From contig NZ_JAELVM010000001.1 in NCBI RefSeq assembly GCF_016745235.1, positions 1,129,856 through 1,193,855 on the forward strand: 64,000 bases of DNA, in the 5' to 3' direction. The position numbers and the translations under genes are program-made. Within the stretch, counting starts at the first letter, position 1. The number at the start of each line of letters is the position of its first letter. Positions 8,162 through 17,409 of the stretch are shown here, in pieces. The stretch comes from Chryseobacterium endalhagicum (lineage in GTDB: Bacteria; Bacteroidota; Bacteroidia; Flavobacteriales; Weeksellaceae). A model generated the notes under the pieces. That model made no database searches. It worked only from the letters and a program-made list of their open reading frames with translations, and was not told the DNA's origin.

Positions 8162-9748
8162 CTATCCCACCGTAGGCGTATCCTCCTCTTTAAGGATTTT
8201 TTTCTCCTTCATTGAAAGCATCATCCTTTCATACTTATATTTCTCCCAGTCAAACTGGTTGAGAAAATCCAGAGCTGCCTGGAATCCTCTGTTGAAAAGA
8301 TCCTCTTTTTCCTCTTTTTTCATGAAGAAATTCAGCCAGCTGCTCGTTCCGCAGTTGACGGTCTGGATGCTGTAAAGACGGTAAAAACTGTGTTTTGTAA
8401 GGAATGATTTATCATTAAAGCCTTTTAAAGTGCTGATGATATTTCCGGCATAAGAAAAAGGCGTTTTGAGAATTTCTTCGCTGGTTTTTCCTTTCTCGGA
8501 AAGAAGATCGGAATCACTGGTAAGCTGTACCCCGAAAAGCGGCATCCTTGGATAAAAGACATCGCTGGCATGAAAAATATCGATCGGGAAATTGGAAATA
8601 CTTCCGCCGTCTATGAACAGGCCGGCAGGGTAGATGTCTTCCGGTTTCGTATTCATCCAGAACTTCCAGGCATATTTCACAGAATCGTCATCTTTATTGA
8701 TTCTCTTCTGAAAAGGTTCAAAAAAGAACGGTACCGACATTGAAGCTCTCACAAATTCCGCAGGGCTGATGTGCTTCAGTTCCTCTTCAGACCAATATAA
8801 ATTGGCCATCGTAGGGAGTTCCACCTTTATTTTGGCATTGATATCGGTGGTAATCACAATATATTCCGAGCGGAGCTGGTAAAACGGGTTGTTTTTGTAA
8901 TAATCATTATTCACAGCACTTTCGTAGAATATTCTGTATCGTGTCTGATCAATATGCTCCAGATTTTTATCCTTAATGGCTTCAATGCTTTTTAGCGCAA
9001 TACTATAATATTCCTGCGAATTTCCATAACGGTAATTAAGATGAAGGCCATGCTCTTTCTGAATGAATTTTTCATTGAGATTAGCCACCGTTTTGATTCC
9101 GAAACCATCCAGAACGTCTTGCATCGTGCTTAAAAATGTATTTCCGGGATTAAATCCACTGTTCTGTTTCCTGAAGTCGTTGTAAAATTTTTTGATACAG
9201 AAAAAAGCAATAACCACAGGAATTAATGGAATCAGGAAAAGCAGCTTGGCACTCAGTGTTGTTTCAGGCTGTGCTGCAAAAGGAATAATGACCAGAATCA
9301 CCATAATGACCGCCGCGATGATGGCATTGATCTTAAAAAAATCCTTATTGTTCAGGATCGCATGGATGGTTGTTTTCACATACGTTTTTCCGTCCATAAA
9401 ATCTGCAAAATTCCAGCTGAAAAGAATTTCCTTGATCACTTCACTTTTAGCTTCCTCTTTCGTTTTACAGGCGGCGATAAGCATCGTGTTGATGGCTCCC
9501 GCACTGGTTCCTGCCACTTTCAGGAAACGGAGTCCAAAGATTTCCAGTCCATAAAGATAACCCACCAGCGCACTTCCCCAGACACCGCCTCCTTCCTGAA
9601 CAAATTCCACATATTGGTTTCCCTGTGCATCCAGCAGATCAGAAAATTCCCTGCCTGAAATATTTTCATGCAGTGCGGAGAGCTTTTCTTTAGATTCCCG
9701 GGAAAGTACATCTTCCTCAAGAATTTTATTCAGGGTTTCAGTTTTCAT
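8162..9748 (-). CDS. patatin-like phospholipase
   Basis: 528 aa. The patatin hallmarks are all present: oxyanion-hole loop EGGGVWG (residues 52-58), nucleophile elbow GTSAG (80-84, Ser82), and the catalytic aspartate in DGGSISNFP near residue 378, giving a Ser-Asp dyad. An insertion at about residues 145-190 carries two hydrophobic helices (AIIAAVIMVILVIIPFA and LLFLIPLIPVVIAFFCI), so the enzyme is probably membrane-attached with the active site in the cytoplasm. Expected activity is hydrolysis of acyl esters of phospholipids. No signal peptide is present, which argues against the secreted outer-membrane patatins. It is monocistronic and separated from CorA by a repeat-bearing gap. Confidence 0.9.
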   Translation of the reverse strand: MKTETLNKILEEDVLSRESKEKLSALHENISGREFSDLLDAQGNQYVEFVQEGGGVWGSALVGYLYGLEIFGLRFLKVAGTSAGAINTMLIAACKTKEEAKSEVIKEILFSWNFADFMDGKTYVKTTIHAILNNKDFFKINAIIAAVIMVILVIIPFAAQPETTLSAKLLFLIPLIPVVIAFFCIKKFYNDFRKQNSGFNPGNTFLSTMQDVLDGFGIKTVANLNEKFIQKEHGLHLNYRYGNSQEYYSIALKSIEAIKDKNLEHIDQTRYRIFYESAVNNDYYKNNPFYQLRSEYIVITTDINAKIKVELPTMANLYWSEEELKHISPAEFVRASMSVPFFFEPFQKRINKDDDSVKYAWKFWMNTKPEDIYPAGLFIDGGSISNFPIDIFHASDVFYPRMPLFGVQLTSDSDLLSEKGKTSEEILKTPFSYAGNIISTLKGFNDKSFLTKHSFYRLYSIQTVNCGTSSWLNFFMKKEEKEDLFNRGFQAALDFLNQFDWEKYKYERMMLSMKEKKILKEEDTPTVG

Positions 9749-9789
9749 GGTTGGTTTGGTGTTTGTTTTTGCCTTTGCCTTTGTTGGTT

Positions 9790-10080
9790 AACGCAACGGC
9801 GCAAAGTTTTTATTATATTAAACTGTTTTTAAGGCGCTAGGATTTTATCTCAGATAAAATTGTATACCGTCATTGCGAGGAGCTATGCAATGAAGCAATC
9901 TCTAAAATATTTTATTGTTTCGTAAATCTGAGATTGCTTCACCTGAAGGTTCACAATGGCGAAAGTTTTTTTCATACATATCCCATGAAAAAATTGCTGA
10001 AAATCTTTGATTTTCTTGCGCCTTAACAACATAAACATTTTTAATTTCTTGCGTCTTTGCGAAAACCAACAAAGAACCAG
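9790..10080. repeat. dispersed intergenic repeat, family B, copy 1
   Basis: The gap between the lipase and CorA genes holds an inverted repeat GATTTTATCTCAGATAAAAT (9841-9860), the word GTCATTGCGAGGAGC (9869-9883), GAAGCAATCT (9892-9901), its mirror AGATTGCTTC (9931-9940) and CTTTGCG/CGCAAAG words. The same words recur at about 41.2-41.4 kb and 46.5-46.7 kb. No gene is seen in this stretch. Confidence 0.6.
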
Positions 10081-10144
10081 TTTTAAATACTCTTTAAAGT
10101 TAAAAACAAATTCTCACCCGATCTTCAGGGTTTTCCCTCTTTTC

Positions 10145-11044
10145 TTACCACTGTTTACGCCTTGCATAAATAAAGGTGCAGATCACCACCAATGCCATAA
10201 CGCCTACGGTAATAAAATAGCCGTATTTGTGGTGCAGTTCAGGCATATTGTCGAAATTCATCCCGTAAAGGCCTGCAATAAAGGTAATTGGTAAGAAGTA
10301 TACCGAATAAATAGCCAGCACTTTCATCACCTGGTTCGCCTTCTGGTCTGAAAGAGCAAGAAACATGGAAATAAGGTTGGTGATCTGGATATTTAAATGA
10401 TCAAAATCCGCCACAACGTCTTTATGCTTATCTTTTAAATCCACGATCTCGGAATCCTGAAGATTCAGCAGCTTGAATTTATCAACCGCATCCGTGGAAA
10501 TAACGAGTACGCGGGAATTCAGTCCCGATTTTCTTTTCAGCTTGTATAATCTTCTGATCTGATTGGTATGGTTTGTATTTTTAAGGAAAATCTCGTTTTC
10601 AATATTATCCATGGTTTCCAGAAGACTGATCGATTCATCATCAAAGCTTTTCATCACCAGCAGGGCAATCATTAAAGCAATTTTTGAAGTGGAAACTTCA
10701 GTCTGCATGGTAGAAAGCTGTTTTTTCGTTTCGGAAATACTTCTGGTTTTCATCCTGTGAATGGTGATCACCGTATTTTCAAGCAGAAAGATCCCTATTT
10801 TGGTGCTGATGTCGCTGATGGTGTTAAGGTTTTTCCTTTCCAGTTCGGTACTTTCACGGAGCAGGAAGAACTTTACATTGCCGTCTTCTTCATACTTTGG
10901 AAGGTGGTTCGGATCCATCGTATCTTCCAGAAGAAGGTTGTTGATCTCGTATCTTTCGTGAAGAAATTTCAGGTCTTCCGGAGTGGGAGACTCTACATCT
11001 ACCCATTCACACTGGGAATCTCTGTATATCGTATCGATTGGCAT
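10145..11044 (-). CDS. CorA-family divalent cation transporter
   Basis: 299 aa, with the CorA plan: a long cytoplasmic alpha/beta and coiled-coil N-terminal part and two C-terminal membrane helices. The first helix ends with the family signature in AGLYGMNFDNMPE (Gly-Met-Asn), followed by a periplasmic loop with acidic and His residues and a second helix (YFITVGVMALVVICTFIYA) ending in basic residues. CorA proteins form pentameric Mg2+ (also Co2+/Ni2+) channels in the inner membrane; which ion is moved here cannot be said. It is divergent from fabH, with 73 bases between them. Confidence 0.9.
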   Translation of the reverse strand: MPIDTIYRDSQCEWVDVESPTPEDLKFLHERYEINNLLLEDTMDPNHLPKYEEDGNVKFFLLRESTELERKNLNTISDISTKIGIFLLENTVITIHRMKTRSISETKKQLSTMQTEVSTSKIALMIALLVMKSFDDESISLLETMDNIENEIFLKNTNHTNQIRRLYKLKRKSGLNSRVLVISTDAVDKFKLLNLQDSEIVDLKDKHKDVVADFDHLNIQITNLISMFLALSDQKANQVMKVLAIYSVYFLPITFIAGLYGMNFDNMPELHHKYGYFITVGVMALVVICTFIYARRKQW

Positions 11045-11064
11045 ATAATAAAAATACTAATATT

Positions 11065-11098
11065 TTGAAAAACTATGTGTTAAATAATTTTATCTTTG
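11065..11098 (+). promoter_or_regulatory. promoter of fabH
   Basis: TATCTTTG (11091-11098) matches the Bacteroidota -7 element TAnnTTTG, and TTG at 11065-11067 could be the -33 element, though the 23-base spacer is at the long end. The ATG follows 19 bases after the -7 element. Confidence 0.5.
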
Positions 11099-11117
11099 CC
11101 AAAATTAAAAAAACTAT

Positions 11118-12140
11118 ATGATTAAAAGTACAATAAAAGGGATCGGATTTTATGTTCCAGATAATGTTGTTACCAATGATGATTTAGCAAAACTGATGAC
11201 TACCAATGACGAGTGGATTACGGAGAGAACGGGCATCAAAGAAAGAAGACACAGAAAAAACAGAAATGATTCTCAGGAGACCACTGCCTATTTAGGATTC
11301 AAAGCATCTGAAAAGGCTCTTGAAAAAGCAGGTTTGACAGCTAAGGATATCGATTATATTGTTTTTGCGACGCTTTCTCCGGATTATTATTTCCCGGGCT
11401 GCGGTGTTTTGCTTCAGGATATGCTGGGTTGTGATACCATCGGTGCCTTGGATGTAAGAAATCAGTGTTCAGGATTTGTGTATGCGGTAAGTGTTGCCAA
11501 TGCTTTTATCAAATCCGGGACTTATAAAAATATTCTGGTAGTAGGAGCGGAGATCCATTCTTTCGGGCTGGATTTTTCCGATGAAGGAAGAGGTGTTTCT
11601 GTCATCTTCGGAGACGGGGCAGGAGCCATCGTACTTTCTGCAACAGAAGATGAAAATGCAGGAGATATTTTAGCGGTTAATATGCATTCTGAAGGAAAAT
11701 ATGCCGATGAACTGTGTACTCAGTTCCCAGGTTCCAAATACGGATGGAGCGACAGGATGAGAAAAGAACCGGAAAACGTAACGGACAAAGAAGTCTATCC
11801 GATCATGAACGGAAACTTTGTATTCAAGCATGCGGTAACAAGATTCCCGGAAACGATGCAGGAAGCTTTGGATAAAGCAGGAAAAACCATTGAAGACCTT
11901 GATATGTTCATTCCTCACCAGGCGAATCTTAGGATTGCTCAGTTTGTACAGCAGAAATTCGGTCTGCCGGATGAGAAGATCCACAATAATATCCAGAAAT
12001 ACGGAAATACTACAGCAGCCTCTATTCCTATCGCTTTAAGTGAAGCTATTGAAGAAGGAAAGATCAATAGAGGAGATCTGGTACTGCTTTCGGCATTCGG
12101 AAGCGGATTTACGTGGGGAAGTGTTCTTTTTGAATATTAA
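11118..12140 (+). CDS. fabH: 3-oxoacyl-ACP synthase III (ketoacyl synthase III family)
   Basis: 340 aa. The Cys-His-Asn triad of FabH is complete: Cys117 in VRNQCSGF, His267 in FIPHQANLR and Asn297 in KYGNTTAAS. The N-terminus (GIGFYVPDNVVTNDDL) and TNDEWITERTGIKERR are typical. The enzyme condenses an acyl-CoA primer with malonyl-ACP to start fatty acid synthesis. In Flavobacteriia several KASIII paralogues exist, and this copy stands apart from the plsX-fabH cluster often seen for the main one, so a specialised primer or product (branched or unusual fatty acids) remains possible. It is monocistronic and divergent from the CorA gene. Confidence 0.88.
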   Translation: MIKSTIKGIGFYVPDNVVTNDDLAKLMTTNDEWITERTGIKERRHRKNRNDSQETTAYLGFKASEKALEKAGLTAKDIDYIVFATLSPDYYFPGCGVLLQDMLGCDTIGALDVRNQCSGFVYAVSVANAFIKSGTYKNILVVGAEIHSFGLDFSDEGRGVSVIFGDGAGAIVLSATEDENAGDILAVNMHSEGKYADELCTQFPGSKYGWSDRMRKEPENVTDKEVYPIMNGNFVFKHAVTRFPETMQEALDKAGKTIEDLDMFIPHQANLRIAQFVQQKFGLPDEKIHNNIQKYGNTTAASIPIALSEAIEEGKINRGDLVLLSAFGSGFTWGSVLFEY

Positions 12141-12404
12141 TTTGAGCTAAAAGTTGAAACGGCAAAAACTGTTGTTGATCTGTTGCTTTTTTAGTTTTAA
12201 AAATGCTTCGTGAAGTACATTAGTAAATTTTTCAATGGATCGTTGATGCCATTTTACAAAAAGCATGAAGTAGTAGCAATGTCATGCTGAACGTATGTGA
12301 AGTAATTGATTTAATATATTGATTTTCAAATAGTTATTAAATTTGAAATTTCAAAAGTGCCTATATTTGTGTCAACTAGTGGCAAAACCTTAATTTTTAA
12401 AAGC

Positions 12405-13089
12405 TCAAAGATTTTTTCTTTCAATCCAAAAATATATTTTTAAAATAGAATTCAAAATTAAAATATTTCTGCTAAAACAAATCGTTTTCCTATTTAATCT
12501 TTTTACATGAGTTCTGATACTAAGGTTTTTCCTTTCTATTCTGTTGGTTCCATATCTTTTGGTACTATGAATCTCTTTTGAGATCAAATATTGATAATTT
12601 CTGAGCTTGTCGGGATAATTTTTTTTAGCTTTAGGAGTGATCAAAGTTTTAACAACAGAATTTAACGTTTTGCTATTTCTCCTGCCAATATAAAAACCAG
12701 CAATCTCGTGGGTACTTTTATTAATATCATATACCAGCCACATTACATTAGATTTTCCTCCGATGAAAAATCTCATTTCATCTAATTCATAGGTTTGATA
12801 ATATGGAATAAGAGATTGACCGATATTATTGGCAATTGCAATAATTATTTTAAGTAAAGCAGTTGTTGAAATTTTTAATATTCTCGCAACACTTCTTATC
12901 CCCATGTCTTCTTTAGTTAGCTGAATCACCTTTGTATTGATGTCCTTTTTATAAGCTATTATAAGAATATAAAACACTTATGGCTTTGTAGAACTTGCAT
13001 TGATAGAGTTGCTTTCCATAATTAGTTTTGCCATATTTTATAAAATCATCACCAACACATTTTACGCATGAGTAAACTTTTAACTGCAT
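12405..13089 (-). pseudogene. IS1-family transposase, frameshifted
   Basis: The main frame (12405-12977, from a GTG) encodes the IS1-type region: MGIRSVARILKIS (helix-turn-helix), YELDEMRFFIG (first catalytic Asp region) and the strongly conserved C-terminus GTNRIERKNLSIRTHVKRL then NRKTICFSRN. The zinc-finger start (MQLKVYSCVKCVGDDFIKYG, then QLYQCKFYKA) lies upstream in another frame, from the ATG ending at 13089, and meets a stop shortly after the switch point near 12970. Joining them needs a +1 shift, unlike the -1 programmed shift of IS1, and the second finger has lost a cysteine (CKFY). The copy therefore looks dead. I could not match terminal inverted repeats in the flanks (12141-12404 and 13090-13110). 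Confidence 0.75.
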
Positions 13090-13110
13090 AAGGACTCCAA
13101 TTTTCTATTA

Positions 13111-13145
13111 AAAAAACAAATAGAGTGACCAAATGATCACTCTAT
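13111..13145 (-). terminator. rho-independent terminator of the RHS operon
   Basis: On the minus strand a stem ATAGAGTGA / TCACTCTAT (13137-13145 with 13120-13128, 8-base loop) is followed by a T-rich tail (13119 down to 13111). It lies about 75 bases after the stop of the last RHS operon gene and before the IS1 remnant. Confidence 0.8.
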
Positions 13146-13220
13146 TCTATAAAATTATTATTTATTATTTCTCGTTAAGTTCGATCAATAAAGAAAACCA
13201 ATATTTTTGAAATATTACCT

Positions 13221-13742
13221 CTATTTTTTATCTTCACCATATATTTTTTTAAGATTTTCAATTTGTTGAGCTTTTTGTAAAGAGTCTTCAAATTTTTTCT
13301 TAGCTACAACGCTTGGTGCATAAGGGCCTATTTGATCTCTTCTGGCTTTTAAATCTAAACAATAGTATGAAAAAATTGTATTGATAATTATAAGTAAAAT
13401 AAAACTCCAAGCAATAATACCATATATTCTATTTTTTTTGGGGGATAGTTTATCAAAATCTACAACAATATTTTTCCATTGATTTTTGTTATGAAAAGCA
13501 AAATAATCGATTAGAGTTAACATTATTACCATCAAAAACCAAAATATATTGTTTCCCAAAATATCTAAAGATGAATTAGTAAAAACTCTATAATAAATCA
13601 ATATTGATATTAGGAACCACATTTCTAATAATCCTAAAGCCATACTTGCTTTCCAATCACTTAACCATTTTGAAGGCGCGGCTTCAGACATTTTATATAA
13701 TCTGTAAAAGATATAATAATAGCCTAGTTTAATACTATTCAT
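13221..13742 (-). CDS. small membrane protein following an RHS gene (immunity candidate)
   Basis: A 173-aa protein with three clear hydrophobic helices (ALGLLEMWFLISILIYY, FWFLMVIMLTLIDYFAF and IYGIIAWSFILLIIINTIFSYY) and a charged C-terminal helix (KKFEDSLQKAQQIENLKKIYG). It begins two bases after the RHS stop, so it is translated with that gene. Position directly after a variable RHS tip is the usual place of an immunity gene, and small multi-helix membrane proteins are common immunity proteins against membrane-acting toxins. That role is inference from position only; no family match is claimed. Base composition is more AT-rich than the RHS core. Confidence 0.65.
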   Translation of the reverse strand: MNSIKLGYYYIFYRLYKMSEAAPSKWLSDWKASMALGLLEMWFLISILIYYRVFTNSSLDILGNNIFWFLMVIMLTLIDYFAFHNKNQWKNIVVDFDKLSPKKNRIYGIIAWSFILLIIINTIFSYYCLDLKARRDQIGPYAPSVVAKKKFEDSLQKAQQIENLKKIYGEDKK

Positions 13743-13744
13743 AA

Positions 13745-16700
13745 TTAAAATTTTTGAGAACCGTAAGGCGCTGTTATAAAACCGGGAATAATAGCTGCAT
13801 TTTGAGTCTGTATGCTTTGATAGTCATTTCCGTAGCCTTCCCAACCTCCTGGATAAAAAGCATCAACACCAAAATATATAATACCAGCAGCCGGATTTAC
13901 CCAGGTTGCATATGCTCCTACAGCAGTATTTAATCCTGCCTTGGCCGGGTGTACCACATTACTTGATGTTGGGTTATAATAATAATTATATGCACCTTTA
14001 GCATCCATTGCAGCGCCTGCCCAAAAGGACACTTTACCTAACACATTTCCTACTTTATTTAGCCCCACAGTTTTAACATATTGATTTTTAATGAAAACAT
14101 TTCCATTGGCATTAATACGATATAATTTAATAGATTTCCCTACAGAGGTAACTCTCGTTTGTCCTGAAAGCTTTTCTAACCCTAATGCTGCAGCGCCAAA
14201 TCCCCAGTTTGCACGTCCTCCAAATGCATACCATTCAGGTGTATTATCAGGTTTGTAAGGATTAAAGTTATGGTAAGATTGCCTAATCTCTGGTCCATTA
14301 GAATTAGAGAGACCTATCACATGTGCAAGCCCTAAGTCACCCTCACCATATATGTCATTACCAACCGTATAAGTTGTCTGAGTAGCAGCCCCTGTCCACC
14401 AGACAAGATCACCATTATTATTTATACTGGAAAATATAGGTTGATCTCTACCGGCCCAAGCAGCTCTAATTTCGTCGAGTAGATAGTCATTTGAGCTACC
14501 CAATGACGATAAAATAGCATAGCTGCTTCCTCCTCCAAATCCTCCTGATTCAAGCCCTCCAGCATTACCTAAACCTATCCAGTTTGGATTCACATTCCCG
14601 TAATCTACATCCGTTCTCTCAAATCCATCCCCAGCCATTTTCAGCCTATTCATCGGCTTCATCCCATCCGGATCTATAAAGCTTACAGGATTATTAAAGG
14701 CATAGTTATAAGGAGAATATCTTCTCATTGTTTCAGCCAATGGATCTATTACGCCCCATCTGCCAATATCTGCCATATACATTCTTGCTCCGTAATCACT
14801 CCAGCCGGATTCTTTCTGAAGCTCCTTGCCATTGTATCCGTAATTATAAGCTGGGTTTCCTAATAAAACATTGTAGCCTTCATGTTTTAAACCAAATGCA
14901 TAGTAATTATTTTCTTCAAGAACTTCTTTGCTGCCAGCTGCGTTTTTCGAGTAGCTTAAACGTACATTTCCCAGATGGTCTGTGTAGCTGTAAATATACT
15001 TATTATTTTCAAAATTGTAATAGCCTTCAGCAGTAGGAACGAATTTCAAAACAAAAGGGCTTGTAGCTGTTTCAGATTCATATTGAAATCCATCAAGATA
15101 ATCCGTAGAAATAGAAACCTCGCCAATAAACATTTCTCCGCCATATTTATACACTTTACGCAATTTTGTACCATCTGCTTTAAAAGTATAGTTTGTCGTT
15201 ACATTATGATTTGTGATGCCTCCTGTTACTAAATTTCGAACACGATAAGTCTTATCAAAAGTTATTTTGTCCGGAAGATTATAAAAGTTATAATCTATTT
15301 GTAAAACACCTTTGTCCTTATGATCTTTCATATTCCCGTTATCATCATAGGAAATAGGAGTTCCTGAACTATCTGGATAACCGCTGTAATTCCCTGAGTC
15401 ATCCACAACCGTATTAAGCCTGTTTCCCGTGTAGGTATAGGTAAGATTATCAATAAGCTGTGCTCCTGAATCTCCTTTCCCGTTTCTCTGGAGGGAAGTG
15501 ATATTTCCGTTCAGGTCGTACGCTAAGGTTTCATTAAAGAGCCCGTTTTGCGGAACAGAAGCTCCCGGCTCAGAATAAATTCCTTTTTTAAGCCTGTTCA
15601 GGGCATCATACTGGTAATTATACTGTCTTAAAACCTCATCTGTAGCGGTTTTCCATATTACTTCCGTTACATTGCCATTGTATTTTCCTGTAGTGCCCTG
15701 CGTAGTATTCTGAGGATTAAAATACTTCATTTCATACCCGAAAAGCTTTGTTCCCAATGCAGCGGGATCATTAATTTTGATGAGTGCCCCACGAATGTCA
15801 TACTGATATTCGATGCTTTCAAGCCCGCCGCCTACTTTTTTATTGGAAAGCTGGGAAAGCTCATTATAGGTATTTTCTGCCAGGAGTTCTACAGGATTGC
15901 TGTCTACCTGATGACGGTGCTTTAAAATACGGTTCTGGCTGTCAAAATCAAAACTTTGGGTAATCACCTTTTCGGTATCAGTGCTCAGCCTCTTGTGATA
16001 CACCTTCGTCTGTTTTATCACTCCAGCAAAATCTATTTCTGATTCTGTTCTGGTGGTTCCTCCAAGATGATTAATGCTGTATGTTCCTATTGCCCTTCCT
16101 TTTTTATCGTAGTAGACGTAATTTTTGGTCCAGTTATCATCTTCTATATTTTTTACAAGGCTTAGCGTAGGCATTGCCTGGGTATTTACGGAAGCATTCT
16201 GGATATCGGTCAGAACAGGCTCTCCCATTATGGTGGAAGGAAAAGCAGGATTGAAACTGTAAGATGGGTACGTGTCGTAGTAATTAAGACTTAAAAGCTG
16301 TACCAGACTGGCCGGAAGAGACCTGTTGGTATAAAAGACAGGCATTCCGCTTATCGTAAAGGAGCCAACAGTCCGCATCTCGAATGTATACGTATCATTG
16401 GTAATACTGGTTTGGAGACTCTGCCTTGTAGCTGTATTATTCGTAAGAGCAGTTAAAATGATTCTTCCAAATTGGTCATATTTAGTCAGTATCCATTGAT
16501 TTTTGGCTTTAAGATTAGCATCCTGGGTCATCACCAACTGGTCTGCCTTATTGTATATCATATATTCCCAGCCTTTTCCCGGAACTTTTTTCTCTACCAG
16601 TCTTCCCAGCCCGTCATAGCGGTACTGGTAACACAGCTGGTCCAGCGTCGTCTGATCCGGAGCTGAAGCCCCTACAGCCAATGGCGGAATCACATACACC

Positions 16701-17404
16701 AGCTGACCATATTCATTGTGCAGATAATAAGTATCTACATTCTGGGTGCCGTCATTTTTTCGTACCAGAATGGTCTGCCCTTTACCGTTTTTGAATTCCG
16801 TGGCTATATTGCCATCCGGATCGGTCACGGAAGTTTTCATCAGCTGATTGGCAGCATAAGAGCCAGAAAATGATATGGCGGAATTCGTTCTCGCTTCTAT
16901 CCATGTCGTCGTGATCTCATATTTCTTTACTTCACCAGATGCGTTGGTACCGTAAGCCATATTGGAAGGTTTCTGGGACCAATCCGTTCCCACCGGAACC
17001 ACCTGGTTCACCCTTGTGGTAAACAGGTCGTCAAAGCGTTTTTCGGAATAGATCTTTTCGTTTCCATACCCGGCAGATGCTGCATTCGCAAGCGGATTGG
17101 TATAGATCGCTCCGTTTGCTGTGCCCGGCTGAGGAACCGGAAGGTAGCTTTTGGCCTGTCTTCCTTTGGAATCATATTCTATAGGAACCACAACGTCTCT
17201 TCCAAGCGGAGTCGCTTTAATGGCCACTGACTGTACGGGTCTTCCCAATCCATCAAAATACTGCACAGATTCTGATTTTTTAGTACAGTCTCCATCCAGA
17301 CAGTTTTTGGTATAAATGTAATTTTCTGATGTACTGAGGTTCGTTTGAGCGAAAGAAAGCCCCGCTACAAACAATATATGGAATGCTATAATTATTTTTT
17401 TCAT
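13745..17404 (-). CDS. secreted RHS repeat protein with variable C-terminal tip
   Basis: 1219 aa. A signal peptide (IIIAFHILFVAGLSFAQ) is followed by the DUF6443-like start found in flavobacterial RHS proteins (YFDGLGRPVQSVAIKATP), YD repeats (YDQFGRIIL, YDKKGRAIGTY and YDDNGNMKDHK), and the RHS-associated core ending YGARMYMADIGRWGVIDP then PYNYAFNNPVSFIDPDGM at about residue 915. The core would form a beta cocoon around the last ~304 residues, which are unlike the core, Gly/Asn-rich and without a nuclease motif I can name. No T9SS tail is seen. Five bases separate it from the upstream gene, and a small membrane protein follows directly. It could be a polymorphic toxin or a surface protein. 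Confidence 0.85.
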   Translation of the reverse strand: MKKIIIAFHILFVAGLSFAQTNLSTSENYIYTKNCLDGDCTKKSESVQYFDGLGRPVQSVAIKATPLGRDVVVPIEYDSKGRQAKSYLPVPQPGTANGAIYTNPLANAASAGYGNEKIYSEKRFDDLFTTRVNQVVPVGTDWSQKPSNMAYGTNASGEVKKYEITTTWIEARTNSAISFSGSYAANQLMKTSVTDPDGNIATEFKNGKGQTILVRKNDGTQNVDTYYLHNEYGQLVYVIPPLAVGASAPDQTTLDQLCYQYRYDGLGRLVEKKVPGKGWEYMIYNKADQLVMTQDANLKAKNQWILTKYDQFGRIILTALTNNTATRQSLQTSITNDTYTFEMRTVGSFTISGMPVFYTNRSLPASLVQLLSLNYYDTYPSYSFNPAFPSTIMGEPVLTDIQNASVNTQAMPTLSLVKNIEDDNWTKNYVYYDKKGRAIGTYSINHLGGTTRTESEIDFAGVIKQTKVYHKRLSTDTEKVITQSFDFDSQNRILKHRHQVDSNPVELLAENTYNELSQLSNKKVGGGLESIEYQYDIRGALIKINDPAALGTKLFGYEMKYFNPQNTTQGTTGKYNGNVTEVIWKTATDEVLRQYNYQYDALNRLKKGIYSEPGASVPQNGLFNETLAYDLNGNITSLQRNGKGDSGAQLIDNLTYTYTGNRLNTVVDDSGNYSGYPDSSGTPISYDDNGNMKDHKDKGVLQIDYNFYNLPDKITFDKTYRVRNLVTGGITNHNVTTNYTFKADGTKLRKVYKYGGEMFIGEVSISTDYLDGFQYESETATSPFVLKFVPTAEGYYNFENNKYIYSYTDHLGNVRLSYSKNAAGSKEVLEENNYYAFGLKHEGYNVLLGNPAYNYGYNGKELQKESGWSDYGARMYMADIGRWGVIDPLAETMRRYSPYNYAFNNPVSFIDPDGMKPMNRLKMAGDGFERTDVDYGNVNPNWIGLGNAGGLESGGFGGGSSYAILSSLGSSNDYLLDEIRAAWAGRDQPIFSSINNNGDLVWWTGAATQTTYTVGNDIYGEGDLGLAHVIGLSNSNGPEIRQSYHNFNPYKPDNTPEWYAFGGRANWGFGAAALGLEKLSGQTRVTSVGKSIKLYRINANGNVFIKNQYVKTVGLNKVGNVLGKVSFWAGAAMDAKGAYNYYYNPTSSNVVHPAKAGLNTAVGAYATWVNPAAGIIYFGVDAFYPGGWEGYGNDYQSIQTQNAAIIPGFITAPYGSQKF

Positions 17405-17409
17405 GATTT

